Below are positions 55,363 to 64,000 of a stretch of 64,000 bases of DNA, piece by piece; the stretch's first letter is position 1, and each line of letters starts with the position of its first letter. The position numbers were made by a program, and so were the translations under genes. Location of the stretch: positions 1 to 64,000 of the forward strand of contig JADJSG010000007.1 in the NCBI GenBank assembly GCA_016711825.1, read 5' to 3'. The notes under the pieces were generated by a model, which worked only from the letters and a program-made list of their open reading frames with translations, was not told the origin of the DNA and did not search any database. The stretch is from Bacteroidota bacterium. GTDB lineage: Bacteria > Bacteroidota > Bacteroidia > Chitinophagales > Chitinophagaceae.

Positions 55363-56725
55363 TTAATTTTTTCTTACTGTTTGGCTAAACTGTAAGCCTT
55401 TGCTATTGGTGATTTTTATCATATATACACCATCAGCCAATCCTTCCATATTGATATCACTTTTGTTGTTGCCTGCTTGTAATTGCATATCTACTGCACG
55501 CACTACCCTACCTGTGGCATCCATAATTTTGATGTTTGCTACACTTGCTTTAGGTGTGTTGATTTCAACATTCAATTGCGTATTGACAGGATTTGGATAC
55601 AAGTTTACCACTGTTTCATCACCATGATACACATTCAATACTTTGCTGTAACTGATATTGCCGTCAAGGTCAACCTGTTGTAAACGATAGTAATTATTGC
55701 CTACATAAGGTGTTTGATCAGTATAATCATATGAAAGCGTTACTGTGCTGTTTCCATTCGCAGCTTGACTGGCAATAGCTGCTGATAATGACTGGAACGA
55801 TTTGCCATCCCGGCTATGCTCTACCACAAAATGACTATTGTTTTGTTCACTCGATGTGGTCCATTGCAACAAAGATGAATTGCTTACTTTTTTACCGGTA
55901 AAACTTAATAAGCTCACTGGTAATGGCACATTGCCAGGATTCGCAGCATGTGCATAAAAATAAGAGAAGCTATCTACAGGGAAACATACCGTCCATACTG
56001 TAGTGCCGGGATCATAACTTGTGGTAATGTTTGCATTCGGAATGGCAATGGCTGTATGACCAATATCCATGATATCACCATTGTCAACTTTCGAAATCGC
56101 CAAGTTGATATTCGGCGTTATCTGAGGCCATCCATTCAACAATGAAAACGAATTGAATTGTGCAAAATCATCTTCTAAGAAATATAAACAAACCGTTGCA
56201 CTGGTTTGTGCAGAAGGAGTAATTTGATAATGACGATTTACATAAGGCTGTCCATTATGGACTTGTGGACTTGCATCAATCCATTCGCAAACTTGCGTAC
56301 TACCCAAACTGGTTCCATTGGCCACATCGGTGATATGTACTATTCGTTTGCAGTCGGCTGGGTTGTATAAAGTATCGGTATTGCCATCGGTCAATGTAAA
56401 GGTATTGCAACCCACAAAACCAGGGATTGAATAATTAAGAATATCCTGATTGGCAATCAGATTTCCTGCGGTCGACAAGGTGATTAAAGCAATCGCAGTA
56501 TCGCTACAAACCGGTGTTGTATTGGTGGCAATCACAATATATACTGTGTCTGTAACAGTGATATTGTGTGGGTTTGGATGTGGAATTGTACAAGCAGGGT
56601 CAGAGAAATATAAGGTATCGCTTCCTGGAGGTACTGTTGTAAATGGATCAATAAGGGTAGCCACATCGATAGAAGCAGGCGCACAAGCATTACCTGTTAA
56701 ATACAATGCAGGAAACTCAGGTTGA
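55363..56725 (-). repeat. long direct repeat, copy A (adhesin C-terminal block)
   Basis: Nearly identical to 59602-60964 with the offset constant at 4239, hence no indels and only scattered substitutions (for example 55608 T versus 59847 G). Homology continues at lower identity to about 57160. It encodes the shared C-terminal Ig-like and T9SS parts. Confidence 0.88.
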
Positions 56726-59499
56726 CCATTAACCTGAAGCATGAGGGTATCGCTTGAATAACAACCAAAACCATTGCTTACTTTTGAATACACAAAGGTA
56801 GTACCTGTGGTATCAGCTGTTGGTGTAGGGAGTAAATAGAACAATCCCTGATCGCCATAATATTGAACCGTCAACCCTGGTACATTGCCTGATACTCCAC
56901 CATCGGCAGTGGTCAAATCAAAAATAGCTCCATTACTTCCAGCAGGACTTTCACACAAGGCAATCGTATCCTGATAAGCCAAAGGGGTTGGGTCAATCAC
57001 TAAGTTAACAGGTACACGACAAGTAGAAGAACCTACGCAAGCAGCATAGAAAGTTGTAGTACCCGGTGTATTTGAATTGGTAATACCACTTCCTGGCGTT
57101 GTAATCGGATTGAAAGGTGAAAGACTATATAAGTTACCACCACCAACGGCTACATTATACCACTCAAACGAAGAAGGTACATATTGGTAATAGATTTTAA
57201 GTTTTACCGTAGTGGGAGACCCAGCGTTTACACCAATATCTGAAGTATTAAAGTTGTCGTTCCAGGTTTCAAAATATCCAATATTAATAGGACTGTTAGG
57301 TGCTAAAGTACTATACATATTCGATAATTGAGCAGGAGTGATATGACGAACATTGGTAAAATTAGCGTTATTACCTATTGATTGACCTGCTAATACAATA
57401 TCACCAGCATTTACATTATAACCTTGTGGACAAGGAGCAAATAAATTAGGTGCTATAGGTGAACCACTATAAAGTATAAATCGCGGTTCTGTAATAAAAT
57501 TAGAAGATAAGTTGGTAACCGTTAAAACAGCATTTTGGGTAAAGGAAGCACCAATAGGCAAATTAGGTAATATGGCATTTGCAAAGTTGCCTGCATATTG
57601 ATTGGCACAACCCGCACCTGGAACCGTTTGGGAAGTACCTCCCGTTGTTGCACCCGTATTGTCAGGTACAGGGGTAAAATTAAATACTACTTCTACTGAA
57701 TCATTGATAGGTGTGGCACAACCACTTACAGTTAAACCTTGACCAAATAAGATATTGTTGTATTGACAAAGATGAAAATCAGGACCAGCAGTTGGGCGAT
57801 AATTGATACGAACAATAGCGTTTTGCAAAGAATCGTTAAGCAAATTACCATTTACTACGCCACCTGCATTACCAATAGAAAGGGTTGTATTTAAATAATA
57901 AGTACCACCAGCGTACATATTGACACCTGGAATTAACACAGCCGCTGCATTGCCACCAAAAGGCGACAAGGTAATCGCAGGATTTACATTACCATAATAA
58001 TAATTTACACCCAATGGACCAGTCACAGCCAGGGTGCAAGTAATAGGATTCGTAGCCACTACAATAGGATTAGAACCAAAATTAGTAACTGAAACTACAA
58101 TACTTTGGTTAGCACTATAACAGTTGCCAGCAGCTCCACTAATTGCAGTTACTGCAGGGTCATGTGGCGAAGGAGGAACGATATTTACTAAATAATCTTC
58201 TGTTTCGCCATACGCATAGTTACCACATGGCAATACAGGTCCAATCCATGAACTTTGCATAATCACTCTCATACGTGTTACGCCAGAAAGTGCGCCGCCA
58301 GGAACTGTAAAATTACCAGATACAACTGTTGGCAAATTGGGTATCGCAATATTGGTATAAACTTCTTCACCCGGATCACTAAAACTAGCATTATGGTTAT
58401 AATCAATAAAAATGCTCGCATAAGATGCTACTGAACCACCACAAGTGCCTAATCCTAACGAAAAAGATTGTGACAAACCTGTATAAATCACAGGGGCAGG
58501 TACTGTAGCTGTAAAATTAGCGTACTGATTAGCAGTACCCACACCAACACCCTGCGTACCAATAAGATTTCCACATGTGGTGGTGTTATTTAACGAACCC
58601 ATGGTTACATTTGAAATGACCTGATCATCAGGAAAGTCTGCAGTAGAAATACAATAGCAACTTGATAATGGGCTCCAAGGTTGCACTGTATTTGTAAATG
58701 CTACTGAAGTGTCAAATCCTCCACCTGGATTTGTACAAGTAACAATACATCTGTAATAAGTAGTACCTGCCGGTGGCACTTCAGAATGAACGGAGTTTGT
58801 AGCGCCAGGAATTGTTATCCAACTTCCACCTAAACCTGTAGGTGAGCGTAACCATTGATATGATAGGCCACCAAGTAATGAGGCACCTACTAAAGAATAA
58901 TTAACCGTGACACCAGGACAAGGATTTAAGGGAGTACCTGTTGCAGTACCTGCTGTAGGGGTTCCACTGCAAGGTGTGTTAGCCAATATATTTACTAAAT
59001 AATCTTCTGTTTCACCCCATGTATAATTAACACAAGGGTTGTTGTCTCCTACTAACGGTGCACCTGCATATTTACATCGCACCCTAAGTCTAGAGGCACC
59101 CGGTGTTGCACCAATGGGTACATTTACCGTAAATGTATACGTTGCAGGATTCGTATTCGCAAAAGCAGGGGTAAATAAAGATTCTGATGCTTCAAATACT
59201 TGATTTAAATTATAATCAATCCAAGCAGCTACGCCTTCAACGTCACCACCTGTAGTAATAGAAATGGTGTATGGTAAACCTTGTACGATGGTTCCGGGAG
59301 GTGATGCGTAATAACTCCAACCACCTGAAGGAGCATCACAAACTGATGTACGATTAATACCTGCAAAAGTGACATTGGTAATAATGTCTGGGAAAGTACA
59401 ACTTGTAGTTGGCGTACAATATTGCGCTTGAATCTTTTTGACTGGAATCAGTGATATGAAAACAGCCATAAAAATGAATAATTGTAGTGTTTTTTTCAT
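55363..59499 (-). CDS. large T9SS surface protein with GEVED domains (adhesin-like, copy 1)
   Basis: 1378 residues. Signal peptide within 1-25 (MKKTLQLFIFMAVFISLIP). Two GEVED domains at about 30-170 and 290-440, ending in WGETEDYLVNI and YGETEDYLVNI; an Ig-like segment lies between (YSLVGASLLGGLSYQWLRS). A beta-sandwich at 445-560 (DPAVTAISGAAGNCYSANQ) follows, then a jellyroll (PDFHLCQYNNILFGQGLTV), Cys-poor Ig-like segments at about 800-1050 and a T9SS sorting domain at the end (NLYPNPVNTQLNVE to TVRKN). Probable surface adhesin or matrix protein. The 3' block of at least 1.36 kb is nearly identical to the next gene at a constant offset of 4239 bases. Confidence 0.87.
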   Translation of the reverse strand: MKKTLQLFIFMAVFISLIPVKKIQAQYCTPTTSCTFPDIITNVTFAGINRTSVCDAPSGGWSYYASPPGTIVQGLPYTISITTGGDVEGVAAWIDYNLNQVFEASESLFTPAFANTNPATYTFTVNVPIGATPGASRLRVRCKYAGAPLVGDNNPCVNYTWGETEDYLVNILANTPCSGTPTAGTATGTPLNPCPGVTVNYSLVGASLLGGLSYQWLRSPTGLGGSWITIPGATNSVHSEVPPAGTTYYRCIVTCTNPGGGFDTSVAFTNTVQPWSPLSSCYCISTADFPDDQVISNVTMGSLNNTTTCGNLIGTQGVGVGTANQYANFTATVPAPVIYTGLSQSFSLGLGTCGGSVASYASIFIDYNHNASFSDPGEEVYTNIAIPNLPTVVSGNFTVPGGALSGVTRMRVIMQSSWIGPVLPCGNYAYGETEDYLVNIVPPSPHDPAVTAISGAAGNCYSANQSIVVSVTNFGSNPIVVATNPITCTLAVTGPLGVNYYYGNVNPAITLSPFGGNAAAVLIPGVNMYAGGTYYLNTTLSIGNAGGVVNGNLLNDSLQNAIVRINYRPTAGPDFHLCQYNNILFGQGLTVSGCATPINDSVEVVFNFTPVPDNTGATTGGTSQTVPGAGCANQYAGNFANAILPNLPIGASFTQNAVLTVTNLSSNFITEPRFILYSGSPIAPNLFAPCPQGYNVNAGDIVLAGQSIGNNANFTNVRHITPAQLSNMYSTLAPNSPINIGYFETWNDNFNTSDIGVNAGSPTTVKLKIYYQYVPSSFEWYNVAVGGGNLYSLSPFNPITTPGSGITNSNTPGTTTFYAACVGSSTCRVPVNLVIDPTPLAYQDTIALCESPAGSNGAIFDLTTADGGVSGNVPGLTVQYYGDQGLFYLLPTPTADTTGTTFVYSKVSNGFGCYSSDTLMLQVNGQPEFPALYLTGNACAPASIDVATLIDPFTTVPPGSDTLYFSDPACTIPHPNPHNITVTDTVYIVIATNTTPVCSDTAIALITLSTAGNLIANQDILNYSIPGFVGCNTFTLTDGNTDTLYNPADCKRIVHITDVANGTSLGSTQVCEWIDASPQVHNGQPYVNRHYQITPSAQTSATVCLYFLEDDFAQFNSFSLLNGWPQITPNINLAISKVDNGDIMDIGHTAIAIPNANITTSYDPGTTVWTVCFPVDSFSYFYAHAANPGNVPLPVSLLSFTGKKVSNSSLLQWTTSSEQNNSHFVVEHSRDGKSFQSLSAAIASQAANGNSTVTLSYDYTDQTPYVGNNYYRLQQVDLDGNISYSKVLNVYHGDETVVNLYPNPVNTQLNVEINTPKASVANIKIMDATGRVVRAVDMQLQAGNNKSDINMEGLADGVYMIKITNSKGLQFSQTVRKN

Positions 59500-59552
59500 T
59501 GAAAATAATTTATTGATAAGGTAAAATTAACATAAATTTTAAACCTAAAAAA

Positions 59553-59580
59553 AAAATGTGCCATAAAAATGACACATTTT
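59553..59580 (-). terminator. intrinsic terminator for the second adhesin gene
   Basis: AAAATGTG..CCA against TGACACATTTT with an A run (T run on the minus strand), 22 bases beyond the stop of the gene that ends at 59602. Confidence 0.65.
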
Positions 59581-59601
59581 ATTCACAAGAAGGTAATTCA
59601 T

Positions 59602-60964
59602 TTAATTTTTTCTTACTGTTTGGCTAAACTGTAAGCCTTTGCTATTGGTGATTTTTATCATATATACACCATCAGCCAATCCTTCCATATTGATATCACT
59701 TTTGTTGTTGCCTGCTTGTAATTGCATATCTACTGCACGCACTACCCTACCTGTGGCATCCATAATTTTGATGTTTGCTACACTTGCTTTAGGTGTGTTG
59801 ATTTCAACATTCAATTGCGTATTGACAGGATTTGGATACAAGTTGACCACTGTTTCATCACCATGATACACATTCAATACTTTGCTGTAACTGATATTGC
59901 CGTCAAGGTCAACCTGTTGTAAACGATAGTAATTATTGCCTACATAAGGTGTTTGATCAGTATAATCATATGAAAGCGATACTGTGCTGTTTCCATTCAC
60001 AGCTTGACTGGCAATAGCTGCTGATAATGACTGGAACGATTTGCCATCCCGGCTATGCTCTACCACAAAATGACTATTGTTTTGTTCACTCGATGTGGTC
60101 CATTGCAACAAAGATGAATTGCTTACTTTTTTACCGGTAAAACTTAATAAGCTCACTGGTAATGGTACATTGCCAGGATTGGCAGCATGTGCATAAAAAT
60201 AAGAGAAGCTATCTACAGGGAAACATACCGTCCATACTGTAGTGCCGGGATCGTAACTTGTGGTAATGTTTGCATTCGGAATGGCAATGGCTGTATGACC
60301 AATATCCATGATATCACCATTGTCAACTTTCGAAATCGCCAAGTTGATATTCGGGGTTATCTGAGGCCATCCATTCAACAATGAAAACGAATTGAATTGT
60401 GCAAAATCATCTTCTAAGAAATATAAACAAACCGTTGCGCTCGTTTGTGCAGAAGGAGTAATTTGATAATGACGATTTACATAAGGCTGTCCATTATGTA
60501 CTTGTGGACTTGCATCAATCCATTCGCAAACTTGCGTACTACCCAAACTGGTTCCATTGGCCACATCGGTGATATGTACTATTCGTTTGCAGTCGGCTGG
60601 GTTGTATAAAGTATCGGTATTGCCATCGGTCAATGTAAAGGTATTGCAACCCACAAAACCAGGGATTGAATAATTAAGAATATCCTGATTGGCAATCAGA
60701 TTTCCTGCGGTCGACAAGGTGATTAAAGCAATCGCAGTATCGCTACAAACGGGTATTGTATTGGTGGCAATCACAATATATACTGTGTCTGTAACAGTGA
60801 TATTGTGTGGGTTTGGATGTGGAATTGTACAAGCAGGGTCAGTGAAATATAAGGTATCGCTTCCTGGAGGTACCGTTGTAAATGGATCAATAAGAGTAGC
60901 CACATCAATTGAAGCGGGCGCACATGCATTACCTGTTAAATACAATGCAGGAAACTCAGGTTGA
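59602..60964 (-). repeat. long direct repeat, copy B (adhesin C-terminal block)
   Basis: Partner of 55363-56725 at an offset of 4239 bases; see that entry. The identical block spans at least 1.36 kb, long enough for homologous recombination between the two genes. Confidence 0.88.
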
Positions 60965-63039
60965 CCATTTACTTGTAGCATAACAGTATCGCTAGAATAA
61001 CAACCAAAACCATTGCTTACTTTTGAATACACATACGTGGTACTAGTGGTATCGGCTGTAGGAGTTGGTATGGGAGAAAACAAACCCTGATCAGCAAAAT
61101 ATTGTACAGTAGTGCCCACAGCAAAGCCTGAAACTGGACCGTCAACCGTTGTTAAATCGAAGATAGCACCATTACTTCCAGCTGGACTTTCACATAATGA
61201 AATGGTATCCTGGTAAGCCAAAGGCGTTGGGTCAATGACTAAGTTAACGGGTATACGACAAGAAGAAGAGCCAACACAAGCAGCATAAAAGGTAGTTGTG
61301 CCGGGAGTGTTTGAATTGGTAATACCACTTCCTGGCGTCGTTATCGGATTGAAGGGCGAAAGGTTATATAAGTTGCCCCCACCCACAGCTACATTATACC
61401 ATTCAAAGGAAGCCGGTACATATTGGTAATAAATTTTCAAAGTAGCTATCGTTGTGCCACCTCCAGCATTGATACCTACATCAGAACCATTGACAATGTC
61501 ATTATAACTTTCCCAATACCCTAAGTTGAGGGTATTACCAGGAAGTAATGCAGAAAAAATAGCTGACAAATGTGTTTGTGGTACATTACGCTGATAGATA
61601 AAATTGGGGTTTGTAGCACCTATTCCACCTTGTGCACCTGGTGAATAAATATTGGGAGCTTGCAAATTGGGTCCGTATAAATTCATTCGAACTTCACTGA
61701 CAAAGGAGGATCCAATGGTAGACAAGTTGGTGACCGTAAGTATACCTGGACTTGTAAACGAAGCACCAGGTGGTAATGCAGGAATGATCGTATTTGCAAA
61801 AGCACAAGCATAAATATCTTGACAATTGGCAAGAGGGCCAGTACCCGCTTGGGTTGCACCGGTATTGTCTGTGCAAGGACCTGTGATGGTAAAGTTGAGG
61901 GTAACAGAATCATTGATAGGTGTGGCACAACCTGTAACAGTAAGACCTTGTCCAAATAGTATATTGCTATATTGACATAAATGAAAATCAGGTCCAGCAG
62001 TTGGTCGATAGTTAATTCTGACTGCTGGTGGATTTAATGAATCATTGTAAAGATTTGCATTTACTACCCCACCTGCGTTACCAATAATAAGAGAAGTATT
62101 CATGGTATAGGTTCCGCCAGCATACATGTTGACACCCGAAAATATAACAGGTACTACATTAGCAGCAAATGGTGTTAAAGTACCTGAAGAAACGGTGGAA
62201 CTGAGATTGATTAAACCATTCGGGCCATTGATATAAAAATATAAAGTAACAGGGTTTGTTGCGAGATTAATAGGGATTGAACCATAATTAACCAGCGATA
62301 CCACTAAGGTTTGATTTGCAGTATAACAATTCCCAACAGCCCCTGTGATTGCTGAAACACCAGGGTCATATGTACTGGGTGGTATAAACTGGTATTTACG
62401 CTGGGCTCCAGGCCATGCTGTATTGTTATCATTCAATACTGCAATACTACTTGTATGTGTTGCGGTTGTGATAATCTGAAAATCATTGGTCAATTTTGCG
62501 ATACCTACAGTAGCACTTGTAACCGGGATACCATAATCATATACAAACGTTATGCCCCCTGAGTTTTCTTCTAGCCAAACTTGAAATTTTTTATCTGCCA
62601 CGCCACCGACACCTCCACCAAAACTTCTGACTTCAAAATCAACTACTAGTTTTCGGTTGGGAGCTACACCAAACAACTCATAACGAATACCATTACCTTC
62701 CGTATATAAATCATCCCACAAAGGCATTAAGACCGGCATTGTTGGTGTATTGGCAGGAAATGCGTTTGTAAATGTAGAAGGCACTATAAAACCTAACCCA
62801 CATAATCCATTACTTGAAACACTCATTTGGGTATAACTAGTCCCTGCAAAATTGAATGAAAAACCAATAGGGAATAAAATAGAAGCTACATCATCATTAC
62901 CCGCTCCAATTAAAGTGGTAGGGGTTACTAAAGTTTGAATGGGTGTTACATTATTGGTAATAAAACTATAAGTAGCTGCTGGTTGAGCAAATAATTTAGT
63001 AGAATAAACTAAAATAAAAAATAGTAATAATTTTTTCAT
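59602..63039 (-). CDS. large T9SS surface protein, different N-terminal head (adhesin-like, copy 2)
   Basis: 1145 residues. Signal peptide MKKLLLFFILVYSTKLFAQ. The N-terminal head at about 20-210 is unlike that of copy 1: a nidogen-like beta domain with ILFPIGFSFNFAGTSYTQMSVSSNGLCGLGF and PVLMPLWDDLYTEGNGIRYELFG. From residue 215 on (DPGVSAITGAVGNCYTANQ) it is homologous to copy 1, and from about 450 it becomes more alike, ending nearly identical through the T9SS sorting domain. Likely surface adhesin. It lies 103 bases upstream of copy 1 on the same strand, each with its own terminator. Confidence 0.87.
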   Translation of the reverse strand: MKKLLLFFILVYSTKLFAQPAATYSFITNNVTPIQTLVTPTTLIGAGNDDVASILFPIGFSFNFAGTSYTQMSVSSNGLCGLGFIVPSTFTNAFPANTPTMPVLMPLWDDLYTEGNGIRYELFGVAPNRKLVVDFEVRSFGGGVGGVADKKFQVWLEENSGGITFVYDYGIPVTSATVGIAKLTNDFQIITTATHTSSIAVLNDNNTAWPGAQRKYQFIPPSTYDPGVSAITGAVGNCYTANQTLVVSLVNYGSIPINLATNPVTLYFYINGPNGLINLSSTVSSGTLTPFAANVVPVIFSGVNMYAGGTYTMNTSLIIGNAGGVVNANLYNDSLNPPAVRINYRPTAGPDFHLCQYSNILFGQGLTVTGCATPINDSVTLNFTITGPCTDNTGATQAGTGPLANCQDIYACAFANTIIPALPPGASFTSPGILTVTNLSTIGSSFVSEVRMNLYGPNLQAPNIYSPGAQGGIGATNPNFIYQRNVPQTHLSAIFSALLPGNTLNLGYWESYNDIVNGSDVGINAGGGTTIATLKIYYQYVPASFEWYNVAVGGGNLYNLSPFNPITTPGSGITNSNTPGTTTFYAACVGSSSCRIPVNLVIDPTPLAYQDTISLCESPAGSNGAIFDLTTVDGPVSGFAVGTTVQYFADQGLFSPIPTPTADTTSTTYVYSKVSNGFGCYSSDTVMLQVNGQPEFPALYLTGNACAPASIDVATLIDPFTTVPPGSDTLYFTDPACTIPHPNPHNITVTDTVYIVIATNTIPVCSDTAIALITLSTAGNLIANQDILNYSIPGFVGCNTFTLTDGNTDTLYNPADCKRIVHITDVANGTSLGSTQVCEWIDASPQVHNGQPYVNRHYQITPSAQTSATVCLYFLEDDFAQFNSFSLLNGWPQITPNINLAISKVDNGDIMDIGHTAIAIPNANITTSYDPGTTVWTVCFPVDSFSYFYAHAANPGNVPLPVSLLSFTGKKVSNSSLLQWTTSSEQNNSHFVVEHSRDGKSFQSLSAAIASQAVNGNSTVSLSYDYTDQTPYVGNNYYRLQQVDLDGNISYSKVLNVYHGDETVVNLYPNPVNTQLNVEINTPKASVANIKIMDATGRVVRAVDMQLQAGNNKSDINMEGLADGVYMIKITNSKGLQFSQTVRKN

Positions 63040-63443
63040 AAAAAATGATTTAGGTTTGAGTTAACAAATATAAGATTCATTTAACAAAATTCAATCATTC
63101 AAAAAAAATTAGATCCATAGCCATCTTTTACCAAAGTAATTTAAAATTATACCAATATTTTTTAAATCTTAAAGTAGTAAATGCCGATTAAAATTTGGCA
63201 CAACGACTTAGGTTAATACCAACGATACTTGAAAGACAGTTCAATGGTTATCAGCTTAATTAAAATGCGTATAGGTAATGTTTCGATATTTTTCAGACTG
63301 TATCGTAAATACATTTGATATAACACAAACATTGGTTTATTGATTATATCACATCAGTTTCATTTTACAAATTAATACATGAAAATTTTAAACATAAAAA
63401 ATCCGCTCTTTTTAGGGAGCGGACTTTTGTTACTTTTTGCAGA
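63040..63443. other. AT-rich intergenic region upstream of copy 2
   Basis: No coding frame. The promoter of the 59602-63039 gene should lie near 63050-63120 on the minus strand. A terminator for the next gene is at 63396-63428; no other feature is recognised. Confidence 0.5.
63396..63428 (-). terminator. intrinsic terminator of the third adhesin gene
   Basis: AAATCCGCTC, an eight-base loop, GAGCGGACTTT, with A run on the + strand side (T run on the minus strand). It lies 15 bases beyond the stop at 63444. Confidence 0.75.
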
Positions 63444-64000
63444 TTAATTTTTTCTAATGGTCTGACTAAATTGTAAACCTTTATTATTCGTAATTTTAAT
63501 CATATAAACACCATCAGCAAGACCTTCCATGCTGATATCGCTTTTATTGTTACCTGCTTGCAATTGCATATCTACTGCTCTCACAACCCTACCCGTTGCA
63601 TCCATTATTTTAATTTGTGCAATAGAGGCATTAGGTATGTTAATTTCAATATTCAATTGGGTATTTACAGGGTTAGGATAAAGGCTCACCATGGTTTCAT
63701 TACCATGATACACATTCACTACTTTGCTATAACTCATGTTACCATCTAAGTCAGTTTGTTGCAATCTATAGTAATTGTTTCCACCTAATGGCGACTGATC
63801 AACAAAATCATACGTTAATTGAGTGGCACTATTGCCATTGATTGCTTTGCTGTAAATCTTATTTGACAAGGTATTAAATTGTTTACCATCTTTACTTCGT
63901 TCCAATACAAAATGACTATTGTTTTGTTCACTAGCAGTAATCCATTGAAGCAATGAAGTGTTTTCTATTTTTTTGCCAGCAAAACTTAACAAAGATACTG
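63444..64000 (-). CDS. third T9SS surface protein of the cluster, partial
   Basis: Only the last 185 residues or so are in the window; the 5' part lies beyond base 64000. Visible are the linker block LLSFAGKKIENTSLLQWITASEQNNSHFVLERSKDG, NNYYRLQQTDLDGNMSYSKVVNVYHGNE and the T9SS sorting domain (SLYPNPVNTQLNIE to TIRKN). It is a clear paralogue of the two genes to the left but more diverged in DNA, about 80 percent by eye over the sorting domain. Its N-terminal head cannot be judged here. Confidence 0.88.
   Translation of the reverse strand, partial: VSLLSFAGKKIENTSLLQWITASEQNNSHFVLERSKDGKQFNTLSNKIYSKAINGNSATQLTYDFVDQSPLGGNNYYRLQQTDLDGNMSYSKVVNVYHGNETMVSLYPNPVNTQLNIEINIPNASIAQIKIMDATGRVVRAVDMQLQAGNNKSDISMEGLADGVYMIKITNNKGLQFSQTIRKN

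Noticed and set aside
55400..56725. Repeated + strand frames, also found at 59639-60964
   Set aside because: They repeat because the adhesin 3' blocks are duplicated; they are antisense shadows.
1..64000. tRNA, rRNA, tmRNA or prophage genes
   Set aside because: No cloverleaf, rRNA motif or phage structural set was seen. The S74 domain alone is not evidence of a phage because the gene has a signal peptide and Kelch repeats.

Overview
The window is AT-rich DNA from a member of the Bacteroidota, most like the Chitinophagales/Sphingobacteriales branch. Evidence: many secreted proteins end in a type IX secretion (T9SS) sorting domain of the 'YPNPV...GxYxxxI' kind; promoters look like the Bacteroidota -7 element TAnnTTTG; there are OstA-like and LptD-like envelope genes, futalosine-pathway menaquinone genes (mqnB, mqnD), and an L17 with a long Ala/Thr/Glu tail. 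The exact genus cannot be read from the sequence.

Layout. 1-9 kb: broken genes in which frameshifts become denser towards base 1. They are an IS5-type transposase (+), an M1 aminopeptidase (-), an OstA-like protein (-), MlaD (-), N-acetylmuramoyl-L-alanine amidase (-) and, divergently, an LptD-like protein (+). In the last three every break is explained by a single missing base at or beside a short homopolymer (seen_in_sequence), so this looks more like a poor-quality contig end than biological decay. 10-12 kb: two secreted proteins. 12-17.5 kb: a minus-strand operon behind a cobalamin riboswitch, encoding a DUF4465 T9SS protein, a second T9SS protein, a BtuG-like propeller lipoprotein and a BtuB-like TonB receptor. 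This is a surface vitamin B12 capture and uptake system. 17.5-24.4 kb: scpA, a glycosyltransferase, then a small exopolysaccharide cluster (flippase, Wzz-like, O-antigen ligase/polymerase-like) and an orphan LuxR-type response regulator, with an intrinsic terminator in the cluster leader. 24.6-27.6 kb: a SUMF1-fold secreted protein, a T9SS protein with GDGW repeats, and a tiny protein that is little more than a sorting-like domain.

27.6-34 kb: rlmB, an acyl-CoA carboxylase carboxyltransferase, and the infA-rpmJ-rpsM-rpsK-rpsD-rpoA-rplQ operon with its own promoter and an internal terminator-like hairpin. 34-38 kb: an SRPBCC/GyrI-like protein, folE with a PTPS/QueD family gene, and mqnB-mqnD-GNAT. 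38-42 kb: phosphate uptake (Pit transporter and DUF47 regulator, divergent from an OprP/OprO-type porin) with an 11-bp-period repeat between them that resembles a Pho box. 42-46 kb: a DegT-family protein with His in place of the catalytic Lys, a metallophosphoesterase, and an arsenic operon (ArsR, DUF6428, ACR3). 47-50 kb: clpP, an LpxH-like hydrolase and a MurG-like glycosyltransferase. 50-55 kb: a Kelch/peptidase S74 protein with a DUF4907 partner, and a ferritin-like/VIT1 metal transporter. 55-64 kb: three related giant T9SS surface proteins in tandem; two share an almost identical 3' block of more than 1.3 kb but carry different N-terminal heads.

No tRNA, rRNA, CRISPR array or prophage was seen. 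The most interesting parts are the T9SS version of the riboswitch-controlled B12 operon, the SUMF1/GDGW pair, the duplicated mosaic adhesins, and the regulatory structures in the exopolysaccharide, phosphate, arsenic and ribosomal regions.
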